A stretch of 64,000 nt of DNA from a virus. Positions 45,520-54,577 of the stretch are shown piece after piece. Positions within the stretch are counted from its first letter, which is position 1; each line of letters begins with the position of its first letter. The stretch spans positions 19,660-83,659 of IMG/VR virus record IMGVR_UViG_3300005731_000127. One strand, 5' to 3'. The position numbers and the translations under genes are program-made. Under the pieces are notes generated by a model, which did no database searches, was not told the origin of the DNA, and was given only the letters and a program-made list of their open reading frames with translations.

Positions 45520-46174
45520 CGTCAATCCTTTTTTGTCTATCATAACCGGGAACTTCGCGAATTTTATTATTCAGCGTCTCGGTTACGCGATCCTTGTTTA
45601 CGATTCCACACCAATCAAAGAGTTCATTAATTTTTTCTTCGTTGATTTCGTCGTATTTAAGGTGAAAAACCTCGTCATAACTAAGAATATTTTTAAATCC
45701 TTCAGTTCGTTCGTATAAAGTATAGAACGCACCTCTAGTAATAAAACCATAAATTTCTTTATAACTATTATAACAGTCATCAACATCCCTGTCAACAAAA
45801 ATTATTTTACCACCAGTCCTTAATAAGTTTATGCCAGCCTCATATGGAGTAAATAAAGATTTGAATCCTATAATCGGAGTGTCAGCACGAAGATAATAGT
45901 GTAAAAAGTTAAAAACTCCGCCGTAAAAATTCTTTTTATCAGGCAAAACGTTTGCTGTAAAATAATCTTCCCTATTTTCGAATTGGGTAATCTGTTCGTC
46001 ACTTCTCGCTATTGTACGCTCATTATATTGTCGTGAATATAGTTCAGTAAAACCTGTCATCATACTAGACATTTCTCCGTAGATTGTAGCTTCACCACTA
46101 TTATTCAGCAATCGCTGAACAAGTGTAGACCCACATCTATAAGAAGAACCGGCAACCATAATAAAATCACTCAT
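45500..46174 (-). CDS. sulfotransferase-family protein
   Basis: 224 residues from ATG 46174. VAGSSYRCGSTLVQRLLNNS is the 5'-phosphosulfate-binding loop (compare SxRSGSTLL), EATIYGEMSSM follows, and IIFVDRDVDDCYNSYKEI matches the 3'-phosphate-binding R/D-rich region. It would transfer sulfate from PAPS to an unknown acceptor, possibly a glycan. Phage sulfotransferases are known but infrequent. Confidence 0.72.
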   Translation of the reverse strand: MSDFIMVAGSSYRCGSTLVQRLLNNSGEATIYGEMSSMMTGFTELYSRQYNERTIARSDEQITQFENREDYFTANVLPDKKNFYGGVFNFLHYYLRADTPIIGFKSLFTPYEAGINLLRTGGKIIFVDRDVDDCYNSYKEIYGFITRGAFYTLYERTEGFKNILSYDEVFHLKYDEINEEKINELFDWCGIVNKDRVTETLNNKIREVPGYDRQKRIDDAKPNG

Positions 46175-47168
46175 ATACATCCTCATCTATTAATCGAAAG
46201 AAAATTTTCCTAGCAGCATCGCTGAGATACTTAGTGTATCCATCAACACCTAACTTGTCAATAGCGTCTTGTTCTTCAGATTGAATATCTTTAACAACCC
46301 ACCGAAGCAAAGCTCCGGTATGCCGCTTATCAAGTTCGCCGTTACAGGCTTCTTGGACGCCCTGCTTAACCCTGTTCTCGGTAACAGTATATGCAACCAA
46401 CTCCTTAATATCATTCAGGTCTTCTTCCGTGATTGCGATTTTTTCTTTACTTCCCACAACTTTGTGGGCGTCACCCTTGACCTTAAACTGGATACGTTCA
46501 TTCTTATATTGTCCAGTAAATACGATCCCCTCGCCAATTCCTGTATGACCAAGCATTTTAGCAACAGGGCATTCTTTTTCTACAGCTTCAACCATTTTTT
46601 CCATTTCGTCTCTAGCTTTAGCTGGATCATTAAAATCCACCATAACTTCATAAGTTGGAAAAATACTAATTGTATGGAAAAAGTGAGATTCGATAAGTGG
46701 TTTATCGCACCAAAGTAATTCTTCTTCATCGTCGCTTTTATAAGCGATATCAAATAAAAAGAAAGCAGGATCAATGTTAGTAACGCCGACCCCTTTCTGG
46801 ATTCCACGCCCCGCCCATTCCCCGAACATAATAATACTGTTAGTTCCTTCTGGTGCTTCGATATTTTGAAATATCGTCGTTAATTCCGCTCTATTACTGG
46901 CGACCCATTGGGCGAAACCAAAATGACCGTCACGAACAAGCTGTGATCGGGATTGTGCGACTAATTCACCCGACCTACAGTCGTATTGTATTCCGGCATT
47001 TGTTCCATGTAGCTTAACAGCCCCAGTGAATTTAATTACTGGCTTTTTTAAATCAGCATCATAGATCGGGTTTTTATCTTCGTCAAGACCAATAAATTCA
47101 GCCATTGACTTGACTCGCTTAATAGCGTCTTTGAATTGTCTAATTTTTGGATATTTGATATGCTTCAT
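46167..47168 (-). CDS. RNA ligase, Rnl2-type
   Basis: 333 residues. Motif I is VKLHGTNAGI (Lys nucleophile for AMP), then QSRSQLVRDG, motif III-like MFGEWAGRGIQ, motif IV IGEGIVF and motif V RIQFKVKGDAHKV. The order matches T4 Rnl2/RNA-editing-ligase family proteins, which seal nicked double-stranded RNA such as cut anticodon loops. The C-terminal ~90 residues form an extra helical domain. Confidence 0.85.
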   Translation of the reverse strand: MKHIKYPKIRQFKDAIKRVKSMAEFIGLDEDKNPIYDADLKKPVIKFTGAVKLHGTNAGIQYDCRSGELVAQSRSQLVRDGHFGFAQWVASNRAELTTIFQNIEAPEGTNSIIMFGEWAGRGIQKGVGVTNIDPAFFLFDIAYKSDDEEELLWCDKPLIESHFFHTISIFPTYEVMVDFNDPAKARDEMEKMVEAVEKECPVAKMLGHTGIGEGIVFTGQYKNERIQFKVKGDAHKVVGSKEKIAITEEDLNDIKELVAYTVTENRVKQGVQEACNGELDKRHTGALLRWVVKDIQSEEQDAIDKLGVDGYTKYLSDAARKIFFRLIDEDVYE

Positions 47169-47476
47169 GTGTTTTCCTTTATTTGTTTTTTTGCAACCTT
47201 CAGTAAGTCTTCAACATCGTCGCGAGTTGGTCTTGTGTTTACAGAGGTTCCGTTCAGAAACAGTTCAAAGTATGGCTTAACATCCCTTCGGTTGCTCCTG
47301 TAGAATTTGACTATCACTCCACTGTGAAATGTCCAAATATCAATGCCGGTAATATCAGGGTGACCAGTCTCAGTCTCTAAGCGGAAATACTCCGCGACAC
47401 CATCCAGCCAAGGATGATCCACCAGAAACTTCGGACACTCGGAGATACTCCGCAATCCGTCTGTAATTTCAGGCAT
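47165..47476 (-). CDS. hypothetical protein with MPEIT-type start (103 aa)
   Basis: Start chosen at ATG 47476 (MPEITDGLRSISECPKFLVD), because the same start recurs in other genes here. Higher GC than its surroundings. ETETGHPDITGIDIWTFHSG is not a known motif to me. Confidence 0.55.
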   Translation of the reverse strand: MPEITDGLRSISECPKFLVDHPWLDGVAEYFRLETETGHPDITGIDIWTFHSGVIVKFYRSNRRDVKPYFELFLNGTSVNTRPTRDDVEDLLKVAKKQIKENT

Positions 47477-47498
47477 TACCCATCCCCCTTTCGAGTCT

Positions 47499-47831
47499 TT
47501 AATATTCCTTAAATTCAGCATGACCGTTTACAACTAGAGCGGCGTTCAGGTCTTCATCGCCAATGATTAGATTAGCCAAGTACCGACCATACTTACCTTT
47601 TTTGTCTTTGATCGTAGTTATTGTAACACGATTTTCAACTTCTTCGAGTCTTTTTATTAAGTATTCTTTAGCTAACAGACCTTTTGGGCGTTCTACCCCG
47701 CGAGTTTCCCATGCGTCAATTCCGTAGAGACGAAAACGCTCTACGAAAGAAATTTTAAAACCCAAGTCAACTTTAATATCAACAGTGTCAGCGTCAACTA
47801 CTTTAAGTACCGTTCCGGTATATTCGTACAT
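47499..47831 (-). CDS. thermonuclease (SNase)-like protein
   Basis: 110 residues. VLKVVDADTVDIKVDLGFKI, FRLYGIDAWETRG and KYGRYLANLIIGDEDLNAAL are the staphylococcal-nuclease motifs (Asp/Arg active site, YxR.LA). A Ca-dependent nuclease of DNA and RNA. No signal peptide, so it should act inside the cell. Confidence 0.82.
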   Translation of the reverse strand: MYEYTGTVLKVVDADTVDIKVDLGFKISFVERFRLYGIDAWETRGVERPKGLLAKEYLIKRLEEVENRVTITTIKDKKGKYGRYLANLIIGDEDLNAALVVNGHAEFKEY

Positions 47832-47850
47832 ATTTATCCTTTTTTAATCC

Positions 47851-47898
47851 CTATAAATGTGATGCGATCAGTAGCAATTCTTCTGTAATCTCAGGCAT
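47851..47898 (-). pseudogene. remnant of an MPEIT-type gene (15 codons)
   Basis: ATG 47898, overlapping the upstream TAA, reads MPEITEELLLIASHL and stops at TAG 47851. The first five residues equal those of the genes at 47476 and 55822. Either a tiny leader peptide or the 5' stump of a truncated gene. Confidence 0.35.
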
Positions 47899-48725
47899 TA
47901 CTCACCTCCTTTCACTGCCAGAATCGCATCGGCTGGGTCTTTACTATACACGTCTGGTGTCGCGACGAACCTAGCAACATTCGCACGAAAAGTGCCAGTA
48001 GCAGTCTCAAGCCATACCCCCGCAGCTTCTCTACTTCGTAACCTTTCCATCGCCGCATGGTCTTTCTTTAACTGCTCAATCGAAGTGTGTTCAACCAAGT
48101 CTCGGAACTCTTCTAGTCCGTGCTTGATGTCTTCAGCTACGGAAGGCTCCTTTCTGCGAAGTCTCTCGTAGTCAGCCTGTTTCATTCGGTAGCTGTACGT
48201 TCTCCAGCATCCCCCGCACGAGACACTGATCCATTTTTCAGCCCCCTTTATTTGAAGCTCTTCCAACGCCCGCTTCATGTCTCGGAACCGCTCTGGCAAT
48301 TCGCCCGGTCCCCAGACGATGTATTCATCTTCTGGATCAACCTGCTTGGATTCCCAATGCTTGCGAGCCGCTGCCATCTCGCGGAGTTCGGAGACTCGCC
48401 AACATGCCTCAGACCATTCAACATCAGGCAAGACAAGATCATCACTCTCGAAAATTCGTATCGCAGAAACTCCATCAGGGACACTCCAGTAACCCGAAGC
48501 CTTTTCTAGATTGTCATCGGACAAGTAGATGTCACCCCCTTTATCTCTAGTTATGCAGTAATCTTCCATGAAGCAATCAGGAACCTGCACTAGCGGTGGC
48601 TCCCCTTCCGGCAACTCGCCTGACAAACCAAGTAAGTAACGCATCAATACTCTCTCGTCTTCCGTGATTAGCGTTCTTGCATTCAGGCGTTTAGTCGCCT
48701 CGATAACTTCTTTTGGCATATTCAT
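47898..48725 (-). CDS. hypothetical protein (275 aa), GC-rich
   Basis: 275 residues, clearly more GC-rich (about 50%) than most of the window, suggesting recent acquisition. Contains SVSCGGCWRTYSYRM and Glu/Arg-rich helices (MERLRSREAAGVWLETATG). No known domain. Start Met 1 or Met 3. Confidence 0.6.
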   Translation of the reverse strand: MNMPKEVIEATKRLNARTLITEDERVLMRYLLGLSGELPEGEPPLVQVPDCFMEDYCITRDKGGDIYLSDDNLEKASGYWSVPDGVSAIRIFESDDLVLPDVEWSEACWRVSELREMAAARKHWESKQVDPEDEYIVWGPGELPERFRDMKRALEELQIKGAEKWISVSCGGCWRTYSYRMKQADYERLRRKEPSVAEDIKHGLEEFRDLVEHTSIEQLKKDHAAMERLRSREAAGVWLETATGTFRANVARFVATPDVYSKDPADAILAVKGGE

Positions 48726-48729
48726 TCTA

Positions 48730-49929
48730 TTATCCTAAAATATCTTTGGGGTCACTGAAAATTGGTCTTGGGCGATTCGCATTATCGTGTATCACCAAGT
48801 CTTTGTCAAGTCCAAAATAATTACCAATTGTCCAACTTAAATCTTTTGGATTGAACGCTGGACCTTCTACTTTAGAACCAACAGCATCTGTTTGTCCTAT
48901 AAATTGATTATGGTCAAATCCACCACCTGCAAATAGTAACGAATTACAAGCAGCTTTATGATCTCGTCCTGCATTGGAGTTAATTTTATAAGTTCTTCCA
49001 AATTCAGAACAAACAACGACTAATGTTTTGTCAAGTATACCATCTTTATCTAAATCTGCAACCAAATTTGTCAAAGAGTAATCAAGTTCTGTGCCTTTTC
49101 TTTCAAATCCATCCGAAATATTATTGTGCATATCCCATCCTCCGATGGACACGTTAACATATGATGCTCCAGCTTGCACTAACCGTTTCGCCAGCAAGAA
49201 GTCCTTACCTACAGGCGTATTAGCTCTGTATTGTTGTAAAACAGCAGTGGAGACTTGACTTAAGTCCAGTGCCTTGCTAGTGTTACCATAAATCATTTCT
49301 ACAGCTTTGGACCTTAAATCAACCCATTCTTGAGGAAGATGAGGCTTGGTTTTTTCAATAACCTCTGTCATCTGTAGTCTACGATTTAACTTACCACGTT
49401 GGAATGACGGAGTTAAATTAGTCACACCCTGAAGGTCTACTCTATAACCCATGTGTCCAGCACCCAACCAAGCAGGTCCATCGCCTTCGATCTTAGAAAG
49501 CTGAATGTAAGTAGGAATTCCGTTTGAAGCAAATCCTCTGTTATGAGAAACTAGCGACCCATGAGAAGGAAAGTTATTAGACTTGTTATTGAAATTCACT
49601 TCGCCAGTCATCGTCCATGATGTTGCTGATTGATGGTTAGCATCACGATGATGGAAATTTCTTACTACAGTCCACTTATCTGATTGAGCAGCAAGACGCT
49701 TCATATCTCCGCCAAGATATTCACCATTCTTAGTTTTTACAAATCCGCGATTAGAGCGAATTTCTACAGGAGCAATAGGTAGAGGATTAATGAAGTCGAT
49801 ATCACTAATTCCACCACTTAACCAAATAAAAATAAGGCTCTTATCTTTTTCTTTACTGTCAAAACTGTAGGTTACATTCGATCCCAATGCAGCTAAAGCC
49901 ATACTGGATATAAAGTTACGTCTGTTCAT
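48730..49929 (-). CDS. DUF1501 protein with Tat-type signal
   Basis: 399 residues. MNRRNFISSMALAALGSNV is a twin-arginine signal. FIWLSGGISDIDFINPLPI, NFHHRDANHQSATSWTMTGE, ASYVNVSIGGWDMHNN and VVCSEFGRTYKINSNAGRDH follow the DUF1501 family, an alkaline-phosphatase-like fold very abundant in Planctomycetes and some other marine bacteria. Its presence suggests transfer from such a host. Function unknown, probably periplasmic. Confidence 0.88.
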   Translation of the reverse strand: MNRRNFISSMALAALGSNVTYSFDSKEKDKSLIFIWLSGGISDIDFINPLPIAPVEIRSNRGFVKTKNGEYLGGDMKRLAAQSDKWTVVRNFHHRDANHQSATSWTMTGEVNFNNKSNNFPSHGSLVSHNRGFASNGIPTYIQLSKIEGDGPAWLGAGHMGYRVDLQGVTNLTPSFQRGKLNRRLQMTEVIEKTKPHLPQEWVDLRSKAVEMIYGNTSKALDLSQVSTAVLQQYRANTPVGKDFLLAKRLVQAGASYVNVSIGGWDMHNNISDGFERKGTELDYSLTNLVADLDKDGILDKTLVVVCSEFGRTYKINSNAGRDHKAACNSLLFAGGGFDHNQFIGQTDAVGSKVEGPAFNPKDLSWTIGNYFGLDKDLVIHDNANRPRPIFSDPKDILG

Positions 49930-49931
49930 TT

Positions 49932-50174
49932 TTACTCCATTTCTTCTTCAAAAAAAATAGTATTTATTTCCTCGCCATCGTCATCATAAGGATCGCCTAA
50001 TTCAATCCATTCATATGAGTCCTGCCCGTCAACGAAAAGTACAGCATTCATCTCTCCATGACAACGATCAATAATAGAATACAAAGTGATCACTTTACGG
50101 CCAATATAGCTAGGGTTTTTGCTTTTAATAACTTTATAAACTTTCCCTTCTTTTAATTTGTAGTAGTCAATCAT
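49932..50174 (-). CDS. hypothetical protein (80 aa)
   Basis: MIDYYKLKEGKVYKVIKSKN start and an acidic tail; resembles small SH3-like phage proteins (KVYKVIKS...IGRKVITLYS). Ends two bases before the DUF1501 start. Confidence 0.5.
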   Translation of the reverse strand: MIDYYKLKEGKVYKVIKSKNPSYIGRKVITLYSIIDRCHGEMNAVLFVDGQDSYEWIELGDPYDDDGEEINTIFFEEEME

Positions 50175-50424
50175 TCTTTTCTCTTTCTTTTAATAATTTA
50201 ATTAATTTGTCTTTAAAATTTGGATTTTCGATAAATGAGTGATATTTGTTATCATACTCTCTATTAAGAATGAATGCTGCCGCATTGTTAGCCACAGATA
50301 ACCAACCATATAGAAACACACACATCAATAAATAAAAACCAATATTGTCTGACTGAATCAACCATGAATTAATTATAGTAGCAACTACAACAATAAAACA
50401 AAAATAGATTTTAATTCTGTACAT
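50167..50424 (-). CDS. small membrane protein (85 aa)
   Basis: ATG 50424 chosen (MYRIKIYFCFIVVVATIINS); an earlier Met overlaps the upstream gene more. Two hydrophobic segments, then a charged tail. Function unknown. Confidence 0.5.
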   Translation of the reverse strand: MYRIKIYFCFIVVVATIINSWLIQSDNIGFYLLMCVFLYGWLSVANNAAAFILNREYDNKYHSFIENPNFKDKLIKLLKEREKND

Positions 50425-50671
50425 AAAAAATCCTTTTAGCATGTTCTATCAGTTTGTCGCCATCTTCAGGTTGGTATATAAACAAATCTTTATAAAGATC
50501 ATAGTCGATTTCTTCAACCAATTCTTTAATTTTATCTTCGAAGGATTTTGGTGGCTTGTTAAGACTATCCACAGAAGGATACACATGACCATTCTCGCAG
50601 GTATCGTTTCCATTGATTCTTCGCTCTCTACTAACGCCTTTTGATCCGCAAATTGGACAATATCCATGCAT
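50411..50671 (-). CDS. zinc-ribbon protein (86 aa)
   Basis: MHGYCPICGSKGVSRERRIN and CENGH form a CxxC...CxxxH zinc site, then an acidic helix (FEDKIKELVEEIDYDLYKDL). No family recognised. Overlaps neighbours by 1 and 14 bases. Confidence 0.55.
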   Translation of the reverse strand: MHGYCPICGSKGVSRERRINGNDTCENGHVYPSVDSLNKPPKSFEDKIKELVEEIDYDLYKDLFIYQPEDGDKLIEHAKRIFYVQN

Positions 50672-51057
50672 TATTTTACCCTCAACCCTTTTATATGTTT
50701 TTCAAAATCATAACCACATTTAGCCTCATAACCTTTAGGAGTTATTACAGATAGTTCAATTTCTATGAACTTTATTCTATCGTTCTCGTCGACAATAATT
50801 GTAGCTCTGCCAATACACGAATCGCACGTAACCATGCCATAACTAATTCTTACCTCAGTAGCCCCTAAAGCTCTAACGAGAGATATCGCGAACATATCAA
50901 CCTTACAACCAGTTAATTCTGGCAAAACTTTATATGTCACAAATCCACCATTGCCACTAAAATCATCTTCATCAATCGTAGTGCGATGTTCTGTGTAATA
51001 TTTTTTTATACGATTTTCTCTTTCGAGTTCTTCTTTAATCTTTTTAGGTAGTAACAT
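50671..51057 (-). CDS. hypothetical protein (128 aa)
   Basis: N-terminal charged helix (KKIKEELERENRIKKYYTEH), then beta-rich (YKVLPELTGCKVDMFAISLV) with CDSC. No family recognised. Confidence 0.55.
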   Translation of the reverse strand: MLLPKKIKEELERENRIKKYYTEHRTTIDEDDFSGNGGFVTYKVLPELTGCKVDMFAISLVRALGATEVRISYGMVTCDSCIGRATIIVDENDRIKFIEIELSVITPKGYEAKCGYDFEKHIKGLRVK

Positions 51058-51077
51058 ATTATTCCTCTGCGTAGCAG

Positions 51078-51944
51078 TTATAATTTCCCCACAATTTCTT
51101 TAATATCTCTAACGGCGACCTCATACTTGTCTAGTTGAGTAATGCAATTGTCGATATTGCCATAATGAATTTCCAAACATTCCAAAAGTAGTTTCTTGAT
51201 CTTTTCTTTATCTGGACTATAAGGTAATGTACTGGAATTATATAAATTTTCAAGATATTTTTCTTTTTGTCCGAAAAACTCTTCTGTATCTTGTAAAGAC
51301 CATCCACCATTGCGAATATTCTTAAGTGTATCCTTATTTTTTGTTAAGTCAAGATCGCCCTCAGAAAGAATCTGGTCGATTTCAAAAATAAGACGGACTA
51401 GGTGATACTGATTCTTAGTATCGACTCCGAACTTATCAATCAATTCAACTCTCTTGCCTGTTCTTTTTCTGTACAACTGTTGTTTTTGAGCATATGCGTA
51501 TCCTTTAAAACTATGGTACGCCTTTTTACTAAGGAATAAATGTCTATTTTCCCTTACAAGATTTCCAATTTGACTTGATTGAATCACACATTTTTGTCCA
51601 GTAAAGAGTGTATCAATCATATTCGGATTTGCATTCATGCAAAGTTTAAAATACTGTACAATATTATAGATATTGAAATCGTATTTTTTTTCTTTATATT
51701 CTTTTCCATGCTCCTGCCATCCGTTAAAAGGCTTAGATTCATCAAATCCTATAAGCTCACCTTTAAGATGTGGAAAAATAACATCTTTAGTAGGAATGCA
51801 AAATCCTACAATATCAATATCAGAATAGTCTTCACTTACTCCGTAAGATACACTGCCAGTATACGTAGCATACATAACGTTGTTTGGCAACCATAAAGGA
51901 GGGTGAATTAATTTTTCTTTAGTCATCTCTTGAATAATTTTCAT
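51078..51944 (-). CDS. nucleotidyltransferase-superfamily protein
   Basis: 288 residues. YTGSVSYGVSEDYSDIDIVG carries the GSxxxG and SDxDxxx motifs of the pol-beta-type nucleotidyltransferase fold; a helical domain with YRKRTGKRVELIDKFGVDTK follows, as in phage proteins annotated as predicted nucleotidyltransferases. Possible acceptors are tRNA ends, proteins or antibiotics; not determinable. Confidence 0.72.
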   Translation of the reverse strand: MKIIQEMTKEKLIHPPLWLPNNVMYATYTGSVSYGVSEDYSDIDIVGFCIPTKDVIFPHLKGELIGFDESKPFNGWQEHGKEYKEKKYDFNIYNIVQYFKLCMNANPNMIDTLFTGQKCVIQSSQIGNLVRENRHLFLSKKAYHSFKGYAYAQKQQLYRKRTGKRVELIDKFGVDTKNQYHLVRLIFEIDQILSEGDLDLTKNKDTLKNIRNGGWSLQDTEEFFGQKEKYLENLYNSSTLPYSPDKEKIKKLLLECLEIHYGNIDNCITQLDKYEVAVRDIKEIVGKL

Positions 51945-52165
51945 ACGATTTCTTCCTCTTTGACTCTTCTTAGCATTTCTCTTGCTTGATCTTTAGATTT
52001 TTTACTTAAATCAATATCATTTTCCGGATATGGTTTTCCGCCATTCCTTTTGTATATAAATTCGGTCAATCTATGGAGTTCTAATTCACGGCTTGTCTCA
52101 AGTAAACTATCAGCAAAAGGGATCATAAGTAATACAAATATAGTTAAAAATATAATTTCAGTCAT
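51941..52165 (-). CDS. small protein with N-terminal membrane helix (74 aa)
   Basis: MTEIIFLTIFVLLMIPFADS is a membrane anchor, followed by a charged soluble part (LELHRLTEFIYKRNGGKPYP). Four-base overlap with the upstream gene. Confidence 0.5.
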   Translation of the reverse strand: MTEIIFLTIFVLLMIPFADSLLETSRELELHRLTEFIYKRNGGKPYPENDIDLSKKSKDQAREMLRRVKEEEIV

Positions 52166-53339
52166 TTTTATTCCACTTTAAGTAATTAATAAATTCGGGT
52201 AATTTTACCTCTTGGTATGATGCGTCTACATCATTAAATATACATACAGCAGAAACAATTAAAGAAGAAAGCAGGCAAATTACAACAATAGCGACCTTAT
52301 ACTTAAGGGGTGTCTCTACCGTAAGATAGTCAAATTCCTTAAATTTACGCCTCTTCCATCTATTAGGTATTTCATCATACAGCCATTTTGCTACTATGTC
52401 AATATCCAATTTTTCTTTTATTTGTTTTTCTTGTTCTTTTTTTAATTCTACTAAGAAGTCATGCGATTCGGACCATGAAAAATTATCTGCCCATACCACC
52501 TTGCCATCTGATACACCAAAGCCTAAAACTAATTCATTTTTGTTCCCTCCGTGCCAATAGGATTTTTGTTTTTGAAATATCGACATAGGCTTATCGTGAT
52601 ACACTAATACAATAATGTTTATTTGATATAGCATCCCGTAATAGGCGTTGAGTTTTTCAAGCTCTTGAGACCGTTCCCATCCAATAACGTGATTGGCATC
52701 AAAATGAAGATTATCGTGACTATCAAATTCATACAAGCCCATTTCTTTAGCTTGTTTACTAGAAATTTTATCAAACCCCATTACCGAGTTAGACACTTGT
52801 ATTTTGTTCTGATAAGAATGTCTTGAAGAATAAGGCTGAATATGATCATAGATGTTGTCAAATTGAGTGTTGTATATGTTGCCGCTTATCGTATATCCAG
52901 AATTGACGCCAATTTTTTGTTGATTTCCAAAAATACTAACCAACTTCTTATATCTAGGCTCTTTAATAGAGACATATCTTGTATCATTTAAATACGCGAA
53001 CCATCTTTCAGGATGATGTCTGACATAAGAACAGTCGTATTCTTTAGTGCAGTATTTAGTATTGCCATCAGAATCGGTTCCGCAGGAAATTTGTTTTTCG
53101 CATGTTTGGTGTACATATTCATTCCAAGCTTCTTCATAGACAGCTTCTACAATATAATTATTCCATATTTCATAATCTTTTGTTAAATTATATCGCAAGT
53201 AAAAAAACAAAACAGAAACAATTAAAAAAGGAATAAAAAATTGAGTAAAAACTTCTACCGTTGTTATTCTGTGACCGAAAAATACACGACTAACCATTAA
53301 GCAGCTAATGATTATTAAACATACTAAAAACCACTCCAT
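52158..53339 (-). CDS. membrane-anchored protein (393 aa), unknown
   Basis: Hydrophobic segments at residues 1-20 and 30-50 and again near the C-terminus (KYKVAIVVICLLSSLIVSAV). A large soluble domain between them holds four Cys (CEKQISCGTDSDGNTKYCTK) and a WFAYLNDTRYVSIKEPRYK-like region. No recognised family; the following LemA-like gene suggests an envelope-associated pair. Confidence 0.55.
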   Translation of the reverse strand: MEWFLVCLIIISCLMVSRVFFGHRITTVEVFTQFFIPFLIVSVLFFYLRYNLTKDYEIWNNYIVEAVYEEAWNEYVHQTCEKQISCGTDSDGNTKYCTKEYDCSYVRHHPERWFAYLNDTRYVSIKEPRYKKLVSIFGNQQKIGVNSGYTISGNIYNTQFDNIYDHIQPYSSRHSYQNKIQVSNSVMGFDKISSKQAKEMGLYEFDSHDNLHFDANHVIGWERSQELEKLNAYYGMLYQINIIVLVYHDKPMSIFQKQKSYWHGGNKNELVLGFGVSDGKVVWADNFSWSESHDFLVELKKEQEKQIKEKLDIDIVAKWLYDEIPNRWKRRKFKEFDYLTVETPLKYKVAIVVICLLSSLIVSAVCIFNDVDASYQEVKLPEFINYLKWNKND

Positions 53340-53347
53340 AATATCTC

Positions 53348-53893
53348 CTAGAGACTTAGATTTACATTATTGTCTTGACCTTCGGCTATAATCGACTTTG
53401 TTCTTTCTGAGCTAATCACGTTTACAGGATCAAGCTTGTCTCTATTCCCCATAGACAGAATTAACCCACTAAATACGCCATCGAACATCGTATTATGTTG
53501 ACGATGAAAGTCAATAAGTTTTACCTGCTCTAAAAGAAAAGATTCGCGTTGAGCCTCAATCGAATTAGAAAGAGATGTAAATTGCTCCTGTGAAAATGCG
53601 GATTCCGGATTTGATTCATTGACGATCTTAATGAATGAGCCAGACCTGCCTTTAACGAGCGAATCAACAAGCTCCTTCTGCTGTTCTTTAGATGCTTTGG
53701 TGACTTGTGCTTGTTGTTCGATCACCTTCCACATTTTATCAAACTCAGCCTCTACGACTTGAGATTGAGAAATAGCCTGATTTTTCAAGGAAGCTTCTGA
53801 ATCTAGAGTAGAAACAGCCCCCATAAAAGAAAGAAGCACAAAAAGACAGAACGTAATACCCGAACACAAAAATACCGCTGTAACAGTCTTCAT
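53348..53893 (-). CDS. LemA-like membrane-anchored helical protein (181 aa)
   Basis: One N-terminal membrane helix (TAVFLCSGITFCLFVLLSFM), then extended helices with SQVVEAEFDKMWKVIEQQAQ, resembling the LemA motif (V..eA...W..Ve.q.q). Similarity is partial. LemA proteins are bacterial envelope proteins of unclear role. Confidence 0.5.
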   Translation of the reverse strand: MKTVTAVFLCSGITFCLFVLLSFMGAVSTLDSEASLKNQAISQSQVVEAEFDKMWKVIEQQAQVTKASKEQQKELVDSLVKGRSGSFIKIVNESNPESAFSQEQFTSLSNSIEAQRESFLLEQVKLIDFHRQHNTMFDGVFSGLILSMGNRDKLDPVNVISSERTKSIIAEGQDNNVNLSL

Positions 53894-53904
53894 GATATAC
53901 CCCT

Positions 53905-54183
53905 TTAGTTAAAGATTTTCTTGAGTGCCTGAATAATGCCTTCTCGCTTACAGTAATTGTCATTTGGGTGACAAAAAGCAACGCCGGTAAAAATTTTATT
54001 CTGTGGGCTTGTTACTGTGACAACGGTTTTTCCGCCTCTAGCCATAAACTTGTTAGAATTTTTATCCGACTGTTTTGATCGAACTAAAACTACATTATTT
54101 GTACCAATATTAGATTTAGCTAATCGATAATGGGCGATTTCTACATTGTATCCGCCAGACTTAAGTTGTTCAAGTGCCTTCAT
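53905..54183 (-). CDS. hypothetical protein (92 aa)
   Basis: Basic N-terminal part (YNVEIAHYRLAKSNIGTNNV) and a beta-rich centre (GGKTVVTVTSPQNKIFTGVA). No domain recognised. ATGA overlap with the upstream gene. Confidence 0.5.
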   Translation of the reverse strand: MKALEQLKSGGYNVEIAHYRLAKSNIGTNNVVLVRSKQSDKNSNKFMARGGKTVVTVTSPQNKIFTGVAFCHPNDNYCKREGIIQALKKIFN

Positions 54184-54380
54184 TTTTCTCTCCTGTTTAA
54201 TTTAATATAGTCGTTGTGCCAAAGGCACGTATTACACAAATTGATAAAAGCGAAAAACCCGCCAATTATATAAAATAACTTACTTGTAAAATATAGAGCG
54301 ACCATCATAATTATAATGGACACAATAAGCTTCGTCAGCGACGTTATAAAATATTTCTTGTACGGGTTTTTGTTACTCAT
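54180..54380 (-). CDS. small membrane protein (66 aa)
   Basis: Two hydrophobic segments (LIVSIIIMMVALYFTSKLFY; IGGFFAFINLCNTCLW) flanked by basic ends. Overlaps both neighbours by 4 bases. Confidence 0.55.
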   Translation of the reverse strand: MSNKNPYKKYFITSLTKLIVSIIIMMVALYFTSKLFYIIGGFFAFINLCNTCLWHNDYIKLNRREK

Positions 54381-54577
54381 TTTATGATCTTTACGAAGTT
54401 ATGTAGTTCTGGATCGAAACCAGAATGCGATTTTAATTTTTTTTGCAGCCTTTTTAGTTTTTTCTTTTCCCATCGAAGAGAATCTTCCATTTGACGAATC
54501 TCGTTATTGATTCGTTTTATTTTGCTTTGAATCTTGTCGATCCCTTCAAGGATATTGCTTAGTTCATCACTCATCAC
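54377..54577 (-). CDS. small coiled-coil protein (66 aa)
   Basis: IDKIQSKIKRINNEIRQMED and LRWEKKKLKRLQKKLKSHSG predict an uninterrupted coiled coil. Function unknown. Confidence 0.5.
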   Translation of the reverse strand: MMSDELSNILEGIDKIQSKIKRINNEIRQMEDSLRWEKKKLKRLQKKLKSHSGFDPELHNFVKIIK

